NCBI RefSeq assembly: GCF_000147815.2
Contig: NC_015957.1
Location: forward strand, 1,178,001 to 1,242,000
DNA length: 64,000 nt
Source of the DNA: Streptomyces violaceusniger Tu 4113
GTDB taxonomy: Bacteria > Actinomycetota > Actinomycetes > Streptomycetales > Streptomycetaceae
Direction: 5' to 3'
Shown: positions 54,779-63,060 of the stretch, piece after piece
Layout: each line of letters begins with the position of its first letter
Position numbering within the stretch: the first letter of the stretch is position 1
Made by a program: the position numbers and the translations under genes
The notes under the pieces: generated by a model
What the model was told of the DNA's origin: nothing
What the model saw: only the letters and a program-made list of their open reading frames with translations
The model's database searches: none

Positions 54779-56763
54779 TGTGCCTCTTCCGTGGTCCGTG
54801 GTCCGGCGCCCGCACGCTCCGTACTCTCCGTGCGGGCGTACTGTGCGTGGTCGATGTGCTGCCAGAAGAGGGCGGCGACGGCCGTCGCCTGGGAGGGACG
54901 GCGCGCGGTCCCCGCCCAGTCGCAGGCGATGGCGTAGAGGCGGTGGAGAGCGGCCGCGCGGCCGCGCGTCGCACCGACCATCACGCCCAGCGCCATCTCC
55001 CGCGTGCTGTCGCCCGCCGCGGCGGTCAGCCAACTGATCACCAGCGGCTTCCAGAGCTCCGTCGGCGGCTGGGAGAAAACCGTCTCCCAGCCCAGGAACA
55101 GGTCCGGCCACGGCGGCGGGTCCGGTGCCCGGTCGCTCCTCAACAGCTCCGTGAGCAGCCGGAGATGGGGATCCGCCCCGCGCGGCTCCCGACGCGTCCG
55201 GTCCCGCAGGCGGTCGATCAACAGCCGGTAGAGTCGACGGTCGCGACCGCCGAGGTCGAGAAGGGCCTCCCGGGCTTCGCGCGCCGCCTCCCCCTTCCGT
55301 ACGGCGAGGTAGTGGAGCCGCACCATCGCCTGATTCGGGTGTGTAGCGCCAAGGCTCTGTCGGCACGCGACGGTCAGGACGCGGACGAGGCCGTCCGACA
55401 AGGGGCCGGACCTCGCGCACTCGTACATCCGCCTGCGGAACCAGCCCCCGAACCTCTCGTGGCTGAGACCGAGTTCGAGGGCCGCGACGGCTCGCGGGTC
55501 GCAGGACGCACCGGTCGCGCTGTTCGCCCAGCGGACCACAAGGTCGAAGAGGTGGTCGGGCCGCCCGACGGCCAGGGACCGCTCGCCGAAGCGGACGACG
55601 ACGCTCACCCGGTCGTCGGCGGTCAGACCGCGGAGCCCGGCGACATGGCCGATCCAGTCCTTGAGGTCGTCGCGCGTCCCGGGGAAGTTCGCCCAGAAGT
55701 ACGTCCGTACCGCGTCGGCGTAGGCCAGCCGCTCGAAGCGGAGCCGTCCGTCCGGGTCTCGCTCGATCCCGAGCGCCGCCAATCGCTCCCCGAAATCCGC
55801 CCGTGCGAGCTCGGTCGTCGTTTCTTCCTCGTGCCTCACCGTCCTCATCAGGCCGTGCCACGCCTCGTAGACGGTGTCGGCGCGGGCCTCCTCGAACACC
55901 GCCGTCGCGAGCAGCAGGGCCCGCTCGGGCGCGGTGCGGACCGTGGCCACCTGTCGGCCCACCTCACCGGCACGGTCGGTCACCGCGTGCAGCGCCTGGT
56001 CGAGCCATCCCGCGAAGTCGGCACCGAACCGGCCGCTGTCGCGAGCGGCCCTCACCAGCCCCGCGAGCCGCGCCAGTTCCCGCATGGGGGAGCGGTCGTA
56101 CAGGCGCTGGAGGTCGGCGCTCCCCAGGTCCGCGGGGCGGAAGGTCATCTGGTCCATGCGGAGGTACCGGGTGACGACGGCGACGCCCCGGGGTCGCCCC
56201 AGCGTCACCGTGGGCGGTTCGAGGTCCGTCGCGTGGGCGTGCTCCATGCCCGACGGCAGGACGACGACCATGTGGGCCCCCGCCTCCTGGACCTGTGACC
56301 GGCGCACGGCCAGGTGGCGCTGGGCCTTGGCGTACGCCTCCTCATCGGCGATCCCGGAGAGGTCAAGGAGGAAGCGGTCCCCCTCACCGGGGGCGAGAGG
56401 GGCCTCGTCCTTGTCCGTGGCGGGAAGCTCCTCGAACCGGACCGCCTCATCGTTGGCGCCCTCGTGCTCACCGAGCTCGTGCAGCAGCATGATCGCCGCG
56501 GCGCGGCGGCCGCTGCCGGGCGGAGCTCCCAGCAGCACCACCGATCCGGGCTTCTCCAGGCGGTCGGCGGCGACGCGGTAGCCCACCGGCGGAACGAACC
56601 GGTCGGCCAGGCGCATCCGGTCCTCGCGGACGATCCGGAGAGACTCGACCCCTTTTCGGAGCATCCAATCCGCGCCGACGCCGTAAAAGACGTACTGGGG
56701 CCCCGGGCCGTTGTTCACCGGGCCACGCGGATCGTTGACGGTGACGCGGTCCTGCTCGGTCAT
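54775..56763 (-). CDS. large divergent P-loop NTPase-like protein of the TIR operon
   Basis: A 662-residue protein. Near residue 79 GSVVLLGAPPGSGRRAAAIML has the shape of a Walker A loop, but the invariant Lys and Ser/Thr are replaced by Arg86 and Arg87. FLLDLSG at ~residue 128 may be a degenerate Walker B. The remaining ~450 residues are Arg/Ala/Leu-rich helices with a repeat-like or STAND-sensor look. Residues 11-24 (DPRGPVNNGPGPQY) match a motif in the TIR protein. Start and stop overlap both neighbours by 4 nt, so the three proteins are probably made in fixed ratio. Family not recognised. Confidence 0.72.
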   Translation of the reverse strand: MTEQDRVTVNDPRGPVNNGPGPQYVFYGVGADWMLRKGVESLRIVREDRMRLADRFVPPVGYRVAADRLEKPGSVVLLGAPPGSGRRAAAIMLLHELGEHEGANDEAVRFEELPATDKDEAPLAPGEGDRFLLDLSGIADEEAYAKAQRHLAVRRSQVQEAGAHMVVVLPSGMEHAHATDLEPPTVTLGRPRGVAVVTRYLRMDQMTFRPADLGSADLQRLYDRSPMRELARLAGLVRAARDSGRFGADFAGWLDQALHAVTDRAGEVGRQVATVRTAPERALLLATAVFEEARADTVYEAWHGLMRTVRHEEETTTELARADFGERLAALGIERDPDGRLRFERLAYADAVRTYFWANFPGTRDDLKDWIGHVAGLRGLTADDRVSVVVRFGERSLAVGRPDHLFDLVVRWANSATGASCDPRAVAALELGLSHERFGGWFRRRMYECARSGPLSDGLVRVLTVACRQSLGATHPNQAMVRLHYLAVRKGEAAREAREALLDLGGRDRRLYRLLIDRLRDRTRREPRGADPHLRLLTELLRSDRAPDPPPWPDLFLGWETVFSQPPTELWKPLVISWLTAAAGDSTREMALGVMVGATRGRAAALHRLYAIACDWAGTARRPSQATAVAALFWQHIDHAQYARTESTERAGAGPRTTEEAQ

Positions 56764-57554
56764 CGTTCGTCGTCCGAGCGCCGGGGCTCACGCTCGAAGC
56801 GCTGGTGGACCGTACCGCCGTTGTCACCCGCGGTGAATTGCACCCCGGTGTTGTCGCCCTGGAAGTGGGGGGCGTTGTATTGGTGGCCGCGACCGGTGTT
56901 CACGGGCCCTTGCGGCTCGTTGACGAAGGTGCCGGACAGATCTCCGTTGAGGTTTCCGATGCCGCCGCGCACGCGCTGCTCGACGTCGCGCGTCCGCATC
57001 CTGGTGTGCCCGACATCCTGGGCCGACTTCTTGCGGGACTTCGCCTCCGCCCCCTCCCGCGCCGCACGGGCATCGCGGTCCACCGCGCCCAGGTCGGGCA
57101 GCAGCCGGGCGAGGGCGTCGCCGAGCGCCGTCAGGTCCGACTCGGCGTTGCGGTGGGCGAACCGCCTGTACTGGCAGTCCGCCAGCTCCCGCAGGTCGTC
57201 CGGGAGAAGGGCGCGGTCGATCCGCGTGGCCTTTCCGACGAGCACGGGAATCACCAGGATCCCGCGGTCGAGCGCGGTCTGGATCTCACGTCGGGTCCAG
57301 TCCTGCTCGGCTTCGAGGGAGGGGCGGCCGTCGGCCCTCCGCACCCCCGCCCAGCGCGGGCCGATCACGGCGAGGAGCGCCTCGCACTCTTCCACCGCCC
57401 TGACCAGTTCCACCGGGAAGCGGTGTCCGAGCTCGATCGAGTTGCTGGCGAAGAAGATCCGCTCGGCGCCGAACCGCCGGGCGAGCTCCCGAGCGATCAT
57501 GGTCGCGGCGGATTCCTCGTCGCCTGTGCGGTAGTTGACGAAGACGTCGAGCAT
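56760..57554 (-). CDS. TIR-domain protein, first gene of the operon
   Basis: A 264-residue protein. The TIR domain spans ~residues 1-150: LDVFVNYRTGDEES, FFASNSIELGHRFP, ALLAVIGPRWAG, and DWTRREIQTAL, where Glu90 occupies the position of the catalytic glutamate of NAD-cleaving TIRs (WxxxE). A charged linker follows, then a Gly/Asn-rich tail with GTFVNEPQGPVNTGRGHQY and GDNTGVQFTAGDNGGTV. The tail motif is shared with the next protein. ATG 57554 follows GAAGGGA. It is likely an NADase or signal-producing effector; location in a mobile element supports a defence role (inference). Confidence 0.85.
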   Translation of the reverse strand: MLDVFVNYRTGDEESAATMIARELARRFGAERIFFASNSIELGHRFPVELVRAVEECEALLAVIGPRWAGVRRADGRPSLEAEQDWTRREIQTALDRGILVIPVLVGKATRIDRALLPDDLRELADCQYRRFAHRNAESDLTALGDALARLLPDLGAVDRDARAAREGAEAKSRKKSAQDVGHTRMRTRDVEQRVRGGIGNLNGDLSGTFVNEPQGPVNTGRGHQYNAPHFQGDNTGVQFTAGDNGGTVHQRFEREPRRSDDER

Positions 57555-57885
57555 GAAGGTTCCCTTCGTGAGAGGAAGACGGAAGACGGGGGTGAATGGG
57601 TACGAGCGGGGGCTGCGGACCTGGGCTCCGAGGCCCCGGTCCGCATGGGCCATGAGGTCCCGACCGTGTGACGGCATGGCGCGTCCACGGGAGGGCGTAC
57701 GGATGGAGGTGCGCCGCCCGGCGCGTCGCTGGCCGCGGGCAGCCCGAAGAAGCTGGGGGCGCGGTGCGACGCATCGGACGGGGATCAGAGGGTTCCGCCG
57801 GGGACCGTGGGATCCGGAGGGCTGGAGGGACCGGGTAGTCCGGCAAGCCGGGCGGCTCGAGCCGGTGCCGGTCGTGGAGCCGGTG
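57555..57885. promoter_or_regulatory. promoter region of the TIR operon
   Basis: This 331-bp gap between two same-strand genes holds no gene. TGCGGACC-T-GGG pairs with CCC-C-GGTCCGCA near 57,616-57,647, a terminator or attenuator just upstream of the TIR gene. Several GGAACC and GGTACC-like short repeats occur near 57,795-57,880. Confidence 0.45.
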
Positions 57886-59133
57886 TCAGTCGTGCGCGGG
57901 GGCGAGTACCCCTGCCAGAGCCGGCTGCAGATCGCGTACGGCCCGGCTGCTCCGGAACCGGGAGAGTTCCCGGGCGAGACGCCGGACGTCGCTGTTCACC
58001 GTCGCCGAGGGCACGGCCGGCATCACCGCCAGGAGCTCCCCGGCGATCGTGCACGCGTGCTCGACCTCTCCGGAGGCGGCGTGGGCCAAGGACCTGCGGA
58101 AGCCGTACCGGGCACGGGTGCGCAGCGCGTGCGGCGGGAGGCGGCGGTACTCCTGGTCGAGGACCTCGGTGGCGGCCTTGGGGCGACCGAGGTCGTGCAG
58201 GCACCAGCCGGTCGTCATCGCCGCCGGATCGCTCACGTGGGTGGTGCCGATCACGGGCTCCGCGCCGCTGCGGGCGTCATCGCTGTCGAGCAGCTCCCTC
58301 GCCCTGTCGAGGCTGCGGAGGCAGTCGCGTTCGTCGCCGACGAGCGCATGTCCCTGCGCCTCCCGCTGGGCCGCGAGTCCCCGGATGCGCGGCGGGAGTT
58401 CGTCGCTCTGGGCCCGGCGGGCCAGGGCGACGGTGCCCGCGGCGTCCCCGCCGTAGAGCGTGACCAGGGCGCGTCGCACGAGCGCGTAGGAACCGAGGTA
58501 CGGATCGCCCCCGGCGCGCGCCAGTTCGGCGGCCTCACCGGTCCAGCTGAGCGCCGCGCCGCTGTCCCCGGCCTCCTGGGCCATCCAGCCGGTGAACTCC
58601 GCGAACCGCGACGCGAGCAGGAGCGCGGGGGCCCGAGTGGCGGACGGGGCGTCGGCGGCCAGCCCGGCGACCGTGCGCGTTTGCGTCTCCAGCAGGGGAA
58701 GCAGGACCTTCGGCGCGGTGGACTGGCCGAGCTGTCGTAGCTGGTCGAACTGCATGCGGAAGAAGGGAAGGAGGGGATCGGCTGCAGAGGGCGCCTGACC
58801 GCCGAGTTTCAGGCCGAGGTCGATCAGCGACCCCGTACCCGCCGCGAGGACCCCCCGACGCCCGACGAGCCAGAGGCTCGGGGTGGCGGGGGGTTCGGTG
58901 GTGTCCGAGTCGGTCTCGGGGCGGACGACCAGGCGCTGCAGCTCACCTTTCGCGCCGAGGAAGGCGTCGCACCGCCGGGCCAGTTCGGGGGACGCGGAAC
59001 GCTCCCCGCGCTCCACCTTGCTGAGGTGCCCCTTGTCGTAATTGAGCGCCACGGAGAACTCGGTCAGAGTAAGCCCCGTTTCCTGTCGCAGACGGCGAAG
59101 TTCCGGGCCGAAACGTAAAGTTGCACTCATCAT
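57886..59133 (-). CDS. XRE-family HTH regulator with TPR-like C-terminus
   Basis: A 415-residue protein. The N-terminal HTH_3/HTH_31 is LRFGPELRRLRQETGLTLTEFSVALNYDKGHLSKVERGERSASPELARRCDAFL. Residues ~100-410 are Ala/Leu/Arg-rich paired helices with periodic small residues, as in TPR sensors of Streptomyces regulators. It sits directly upstream of the TIR operon on the same strand and is the obvious candidate regulator. ATG 59133 is chosen because AAGGGG lies 6 nt upstream; other ATGs are adjacent at 59,139 and 59,130. Confidence 0.85.
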   Translation of the reverse strand: MMSATLRFGPELRRLRQETGLTLTEFSVALNYDKGHLSKVERGERSASPELARRCDAFLGAKGELQRLVVRPETDSDTTEPPATPSLWLVGRRGVLAAGTGSLIDLGLKLGGQAPSAADPLLPFFRMQFDQLRQLGQSTAPKVLLPLLETQTRTVAGLAADAPSATRAPALLLASRFAEFTGWMAQEAGDSGAALSWTGEAAELARAGGDPYLGSYALVRRALVTLYGGDAAGTVALARRAQSDELPPRIRGLAAQREAQGHALVGDERDCLRSLDRARELLDSDDARSGAEPVIGTTHVSDPAAMTTGWCLHDLGRPKAATEVLDQEYRRLPPHALRTRARYGFRRSLAHAASGEVEHACTIAGELLAVMPAVPSATVNSDVRRLARELSRFRSSRAVRDLQPALAGVLAPAHD

Positions 59134-59590
59134 TAACATCCCCTTGAACAGCGACCGTGAGAGCCGTGCGCCCTCACGGGGAACTTTCATGCGACGTTCA
59201 CTGGCTGACACGAAGACCGACCGCGAACACTTGGCGTGACGGAGTTGTTTCGCTTCGCATCCGAAAGTAAGTTTGGCACGAGGTGCGCCTCAAGAATCGG
59301 GGTTCGACGGGGTTGCCCGTTGCCTCTTCTGCTCTCCGTCCGTTCCTTGTAGTGACCGGAGTCGACCACTGGAGTCCGCGCTCCAGGGCGAGATCGCCGA
59401 CCACCTCCTCGGCATCCACCTGGACAACGAAAGCGTGAATTCCGCCTACGGCGCCGGCGTGGCCTTCGGTGACGCGGCATTTGCCTGGGGTGCCGGCCTT
59501 GACCCCTGCTTGGCACTACCGACTCGGTGGCCGCACGGTCCGTAGGGCGCGGGTCCATGACTCGTGACCGGGAGCCACAACTGGCGAAAG
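59134..59590. other. gene-poor spacer
   Basis: About 450 bp between the XRE gene and the ATPase promoter. A fragment in the plus frame reads ALQGEIADHLLGIHLDNESV with Streptomyces-like codons (59,380-59,545) and could be a decayed gene. Nothing else is recognised. Confidence 0.4.
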
Positions 59591-59593
59591 TGA

Positions 59594-59629
59594 TATACTA
59601 ACGTCGATGTTAGTAACATCGTCGTTAGT
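59594..59629 (+). promoter_or_regulatory. promoter with large palindromic operator
   Basis: TATACT at 59,594-59,599 is a good -10 box. It overlaps a near-perfect inverted repeat, 59,597-59,629 (ACTAACGTCGATGTTA, centre G, TAACATCGTCGTTAGT; one mismatch in 16 pairs). It is the most AT-rich patch in this part of the window. A dimeric repressor bound here would block transcription of the ATPase gene. Confidence 0.75.
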
Positions 59630-59652
59630 TTCGTGAGTGGAGGTCGACAGAC

Positions 59653-61071
59653 GTGGTGGATTTTGTGGGCCGTCGCCAGGAGCTGGCGACGTTGGAGCGA
59701 GAGCTGCAGAAGGTGGCGGCAGGGGTTGGCGGGGAGCGGCCCGGTCGGTGCGTGATGTTGCGTGGGCGGCGCCGGGTGGGCAAGTCGCGACTGGTCGAGC
59801 GGTTTGCGGAGCGCTCCGGAGCCCCGTTCTTGTTCTACGCGGCGACCGGTGCGTCCCCCAGAGATGATCTGGCACGGCTGGCCCGGGACGCCCAAGCATC
59901 GACGCTGCCGTTGGCGGGGCTGGTGGCCGCCGCGCGGCCGGAGAGCTGGGATGCCGCGTTCGATGTGCTGGCCGCGGCGCTGCCCGCCGACCGGGCGAGC
60001 GTGCTGGTCATCGACGAGGTGCCGTACTTGATGGATGTCGATGGCACCTTTGAGGGGATGCTGCAACGGGCCTGGGACCGGGTGCTGGAGACCAAGCCGG
60101 TGCTGCTGGTTCTCATCGGCTCCGATCTGTCAATGATGGAGGCTCTGAACAGCTACGGGCGACCCTTCCATCAACGCGGCCGGGAGATGGTGCTGGGGCC
60201 GCTGAACCCCGCCGAGGTGGGGCGCATGCTCGGGCTGGATCCGGCGGAAGCCTTCGACGCTGCGCTGGTCACCGGGGGATTGCCGCTGATCTGCGCGGAG
60301 TGGCCACACGGCGCGGGGCTGTGGGACTTCCTCAATGAGGCGCTGAACGATCCGGTCTCCGCCCTGCTGGTGTCCGCCGAGCGCTCGCTGGCTGCCGAAT
60401 TCCCCCCGCAGGCTCAGGCCCGTACGGTGCTGGCGGCTATCGGCAGTGGTGAGCGGACCTTCACCAACATCGCCCGTGCGGCCGGCGGGATCGGGGCGAC
60501 GCCGCTGCAGCGAGCGTTGGAGCTGCTTACGGACAAGCGGATCGTGGCCGCGGAGCTGCCCGTATCGCTGCGTCCGTCGAAGGATCGCCGCTACCGGGTG
60601 ACAGATCCCTACCTGCGGTTTTGGCTGCACCTGCTTGGCCCGTCCATGGAGGAGATCGAGCGGGGGCGCGGCGATCTGACCTTGGCGCGGATCAGGGAAA
60701 ACTGGACCAGCTGGCGCGGCCGTGCGATCGAGCCCCTTGTCCGCGAGGCCCTGGCGCGGATACTGCCAGACGACCGGCTGCCCGCGGCCCGCGCAGTGGG
60801 CGGCTACTGGACCCGTACCAACAATGTCGAGATCGATATCGTCGGGGCGGATCGCGCCCCCATCGCCAAGGAGCTGTTTTTCGTCGGCTCCATCAAGTGG
60901 CTGGAGCAGTCGCCCTTCGACCGGCACGATCTGGCAGCTCTCCACCGCCACCGCGCCGCCCTCACCGACGAACCTGTCCCCGTCGTGGCGGTCTCGCGCA
61001 GCGGCGTCGACTGTGCGGGGCTCGATGCCGCCTACGGCCCCCGCGATTTGTTGACCGCTTGGTCGCTGTGA
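59653..61071 (+). CDS. AAA ATPase with DUF234-like C-terminal domain
   Basis: A 472-residue protein of the archaeal-type/MNS-like ATPase group. It starts VDFVGRRQELATLE; Walker A is LRGRRRVGKSR (Lys44-Ser45), Walker B VLVIDEVPYL, with sensor-like VLIGSDLSMME. A winged-helix region (TFTNIARAAGGIGATPLQRALELL) precedes a DUF234-like domain with REALARIL, NNVEIDIVGADRAPIAKELFFVGSIKW, whose E-x-D ... K pattern recalls PD-(D/E)xK nucleases. GTG 59653 follows GGAGG. It is the last gene before attR. Function unknown; a defence or toxin role is possible. Confidence 0.82.
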   Translation: MVDFVGRRQELATLERELQKVAAGVGGERPGRCVMLRGRRRVGKSRLVERFAERSGAPFLFYAATGASPRDDLARLARDAQASTLPLAGLVAAARPESWDAAFDVLAAALPADRASVLVIDEVPYLMDVDGTFEGMLQRAWDRVLETKPVLLVLIGSDLSMMEALNSYGRPFHQRGREMVLGPLNPAEVGRMLGLDPAEAFDAALVTGGLPLICAEWPHGAGLWDFLNEALNDPVSALLVSAERSLAAEFPPQAQARTVLAAIGSGERTFTNIARAAGGIGATPLQRALELLTDKRIVAAELPVSLRPSKDRRYRVTDPYLRFWLHLLGPSMEEIERGRGDLTLARIRENWTSWRGRAIEPLVREALARILPDDRLPAARAVGGYWTRTNNVEIDIVGADRAPIAKELFFVGSIKWLEQSPFDRHDLAALHRHRAALTDEPVPVVAVSRSGVDCAGLDAAYGPRDLLTAWSL

Positions 61072-61268
61072 GTGGCGGATGGTAGGCGCGGCACGGAAGT
61101 TGGGGAACGCGATCAGGCTGAACAGACGTTGCGGAGAAGTTCTGGGACCTCGGCTCCTTGCCGGCGCTGTTGTGTAACGTTGGTGATCCTGAGCCTTCTC
61201 GTACCCTGTCGTGGATCCCGTGCTGGGACGGTGCTGGGATGGCGCGGCATTTCCGCAGGTCAAAGGCT

Positions 61269-61292
61269 CGTGGTGGAGTTCCGCTTCAACGT
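61269..61292 (+). other. attR core: 24-bp copy of the ychF 3' end
   Basis: Identical to 43,554-43,577. It is followed by ATGACCTCCCCCGCG, so the uninterrupted ychF would have ended GTA-TGA. GTGCTGGGACGGTGCTGGGA arm-type repeats lie 50 bp to the left (61,218-61,241). Confidence 0.85.
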
Positions 61293-61508
61293 ATGACCTC
61301 CCCCGCGTCGCTGACCTGGGAAGATGAGGTCTCCGCGGTAAGTGCGGCCGGCGATGCCGGGTCGGTTCGGCCCGGCGCCGAGCCTTCACGGCTGTCCTCC
61401 GTGACAGGGCCGAACAGCGTTGCCGCGGCCCGCGCAGGAGCCTGACCGCCGGGGCCGCCGCGTCCGGTGGGGTACAGCCGGCCGGACCGATGAATAAAAT
61501 CGGCTCTC

Positions 61509-61883
61509 ATGTCGAACACTGACGAACTGCTCGTTGACCTGGCCGCCACGGTGGAGTCCGAGCAGAGCAATCAGATGTCCCTGACCGTGGTCACCGGCGG
61601 CGCTGTCATCACCGGACGGTTGGCTCCCGAAGCCGTATGGAGGCAGCGTGTGTCGGAGATCCTGAGGGACTCGGACCGCCTCGGCCCCTTCTCCGGCGTC
61701 TTCACCGCCGACCAGACGCAGGGCCGGCCCGACCGCGGTGGGCCGCCCACCCATCTGCATTTTCACGTCGCCCGAATCCTGCAAGGAAGCATGGCAATCC
61801 CCGAGACGGGCGGGATGTACCGCGTCGCGATCAAGGACGTCAGCGGCTGGACCGTTGGCGACTTCAGCTACTCCGACTCATGA
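61509..61883 (+). CDS. GvpU-like small protein
   Basis: A 124-residue cytosolic protein. MSLTVVTGGAVITGRLAPEAVWRQRVSEILRDSD and ILQGSMAIPETGGMYRVAIKDVSGWTVGDFSYS fit the compact beta fold of gas-vesicle accessory GvpU-type proteins that are common as stand-alone genes in Streptomyces. There are no other gas vesicle genes in view, so the role is uncertain. A very strong terminator follows at 61,942. Confidence 0.6.
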   Translation: MSNTDELLVDLAATVESEQSNQMSLTVVTGGAVITGRLAPEAVWRQRVSEILRDSDRLGPFSGVFTADQTQGRPDRGGPPTHLHFHVARILQGSMAIPETGGMYRVAIKDVSGWTVGDFSYSDS

Positions 61884-61941
61884 GTCGCGGACCCCTGGTC
61901 GGCACTGGAGGAGGCGCTGTCTTGCCGACCGGACACTGAAC

Positions 61942-61985
61942 GCGTTGAGGGTTCGACCGGCGCGCGCCGGTCGAGCCCTCAACGC
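61942..61985 (+). terminator. 44-nt near-perfect palindromic terminator
   Basis: GCGTTGAGGGTTCGACCGGC and its complement pair over 22 bp with one G-T wobble and essentially no loop. It ends the GvpU-like gene. The 230 bp beyond it up to 62,220 holds no gene. Confidence 0.88.
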
Positions 61986-62219
61986 TGTCCTGGTCTCGGC
62001 TTTCGCCTGACCCGCCGGTCACATCTCCTTTGGGGGCAGTGCCCGGTGCCCGCGCTGTGCGGACTCCGCGTCGCGCGATGATGGCCCAATCCGGAAAACG
62101 GCCGGAAATGCAGAAGAACTGCCATTGGCATGGAAAGCCCGTGAGGGCTCTTTCCGCCCGGAACACGGCCCAGTAAGGCCGGGTGCAGCCACTGGCCGGC
62201 CCTGCCATCGACGGCTCTG

Positions 62220-62375
62220 CTACCAGTAGTGCCGACGCCCACCGATCGCGTGCCCGGTGGCGCCCAGGACCCAGAGGATCGCTCCGATGACGAGAAGGAC
62301 GATTCCAATGGTCCACAGGATGGAGATGCCGGTCACAAAGCCGACGACGAGGAGAATGATCCCGAGGGCGATCAT
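62220..62375 (-). CDS. 51-residue two-helix membrane protein (DUF6131-like)
   Basis: A complete small gene: ATG 62375 follows GGAGGAATCC and the stop is TAG. The product MIALGIILLVVGFVTGISIL then WTIGIVLLVIGAILWVLGATGHAIGG ends RRHYW. It has two hydrophobic helices and a basic aromatic tail, the pattern of Streptomyces DUF6131 proteins. Function unknown. Confidence 0.8.
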   Translation of the reverse strand: MIALGIILLVVGFVTGISILWTIGIVLLVIGAILWVLGATGHAIGGRRHYW

Positions 62376-62577
62376 GGATTCCTCCGATCCTTCGAGAACG
62401 CTCCAATTTCAGTATCCTCTCGAATCAGCTCCACGCCAACTCGTTCCCCTGTTACGGCCGGACGTAATGGCCCTTGGGCGGGCCTTTTGCGGAAAGCGTG
62501 TCGCAGTTCCGTTTCTCCTCGTTCGATCGCTCGGGGTCTCGAATCCAACCGAGCCCAAGAGAAAAGCAGTGGTGCGT

Positions 62578-63060
62578 TCACCCCGCCCAGCCCGGGAAGC
62601 GGCCCGTCGACCGCAGCTGCTGGCGCCGCTCGGCGTAGGCTGGGACGTCCCGGCATAGCCGCCCGGCCGTGGCGCGCACCAGGGGGCGCGGCAGCGGCGC
62701 GGATCGGCGGGCGGCGGGGAAGCCCGGACGGTCCGAGGCGGCGACCACCGTCTCCATGACGGTGGTGCGGGGGTGGCCGGAACCGTCCGCGCCGAGCGGG
62801 ATGGCGTGCCTCCCCACGACGGAGCCCGCGCCCGCGCCCTCGGTGATGCGCAGCAGTGCGGGGTGGACCGGCACGACCAGCCGGCCCGCCACCTTGAAGG
62901 ACACGTCGAGGGTGAGGGCCTCCGCGCCGTCGTCCGCCGTACAGGCCGGGCCGCCGGGCGCGCCCCCGTCGGCAGGAGATGAGGACCATGAGGACAAGCG
63001 GACGAGGACTCGGCCGCCGCGGCATCGCCCGCTCCCCGAGCCCGCACACCGGTGTCTCAC
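62578..63060 (-). CDS. hypothetical protein, start uncertain
   Basis: From ~62,960 to the stop at 62,578 the codons have the G/C third positions of a real gene. The product segment reads LTLDVSFKVAGRLVVPVHPA, SVVGRHAIPLGADGSGHPRTTVMETVVAAS and RTTGRFPGWAG-like end. I do not recognise the family. Upstream of ~62,960 the frame is low quality and overlaps the start of the divergent SDR gene, so the true 5' end may be shorter or the gene may be truncated. Confidence 0.4.
   Translation of the reverse strand: MRHRCAGSGSGRCRGGRVLVRLSSWSSSPADGGAPGGPACTADDGAEALTLDVSFKVAGRLVVPVHPALLRITEGAGAGSVVGRHAIPLGADGSGHPRTTVMETVVAASDRPGFPAARRSAPLPRPLVRATAGRLCRDVPAYAERRQQLRSTGRFPGWAG

Noticed and set aside
54779..55861. 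813-codon open frame extending the third TIR-operon gene upstream
   Set aside because: The extra ~360 codons run antiparallel in register with the NTPase-like gene, are Arg/Pro-rich, and the ATG at 54,778 has the ATGA overlap. They are a shadow of the upstream gene.
61509..61883. A gas vesicle cluster
   Set aside because: Only one GvpU-like gene is present; no gvpA, gvpF or gvpN-type gene lies nearby.
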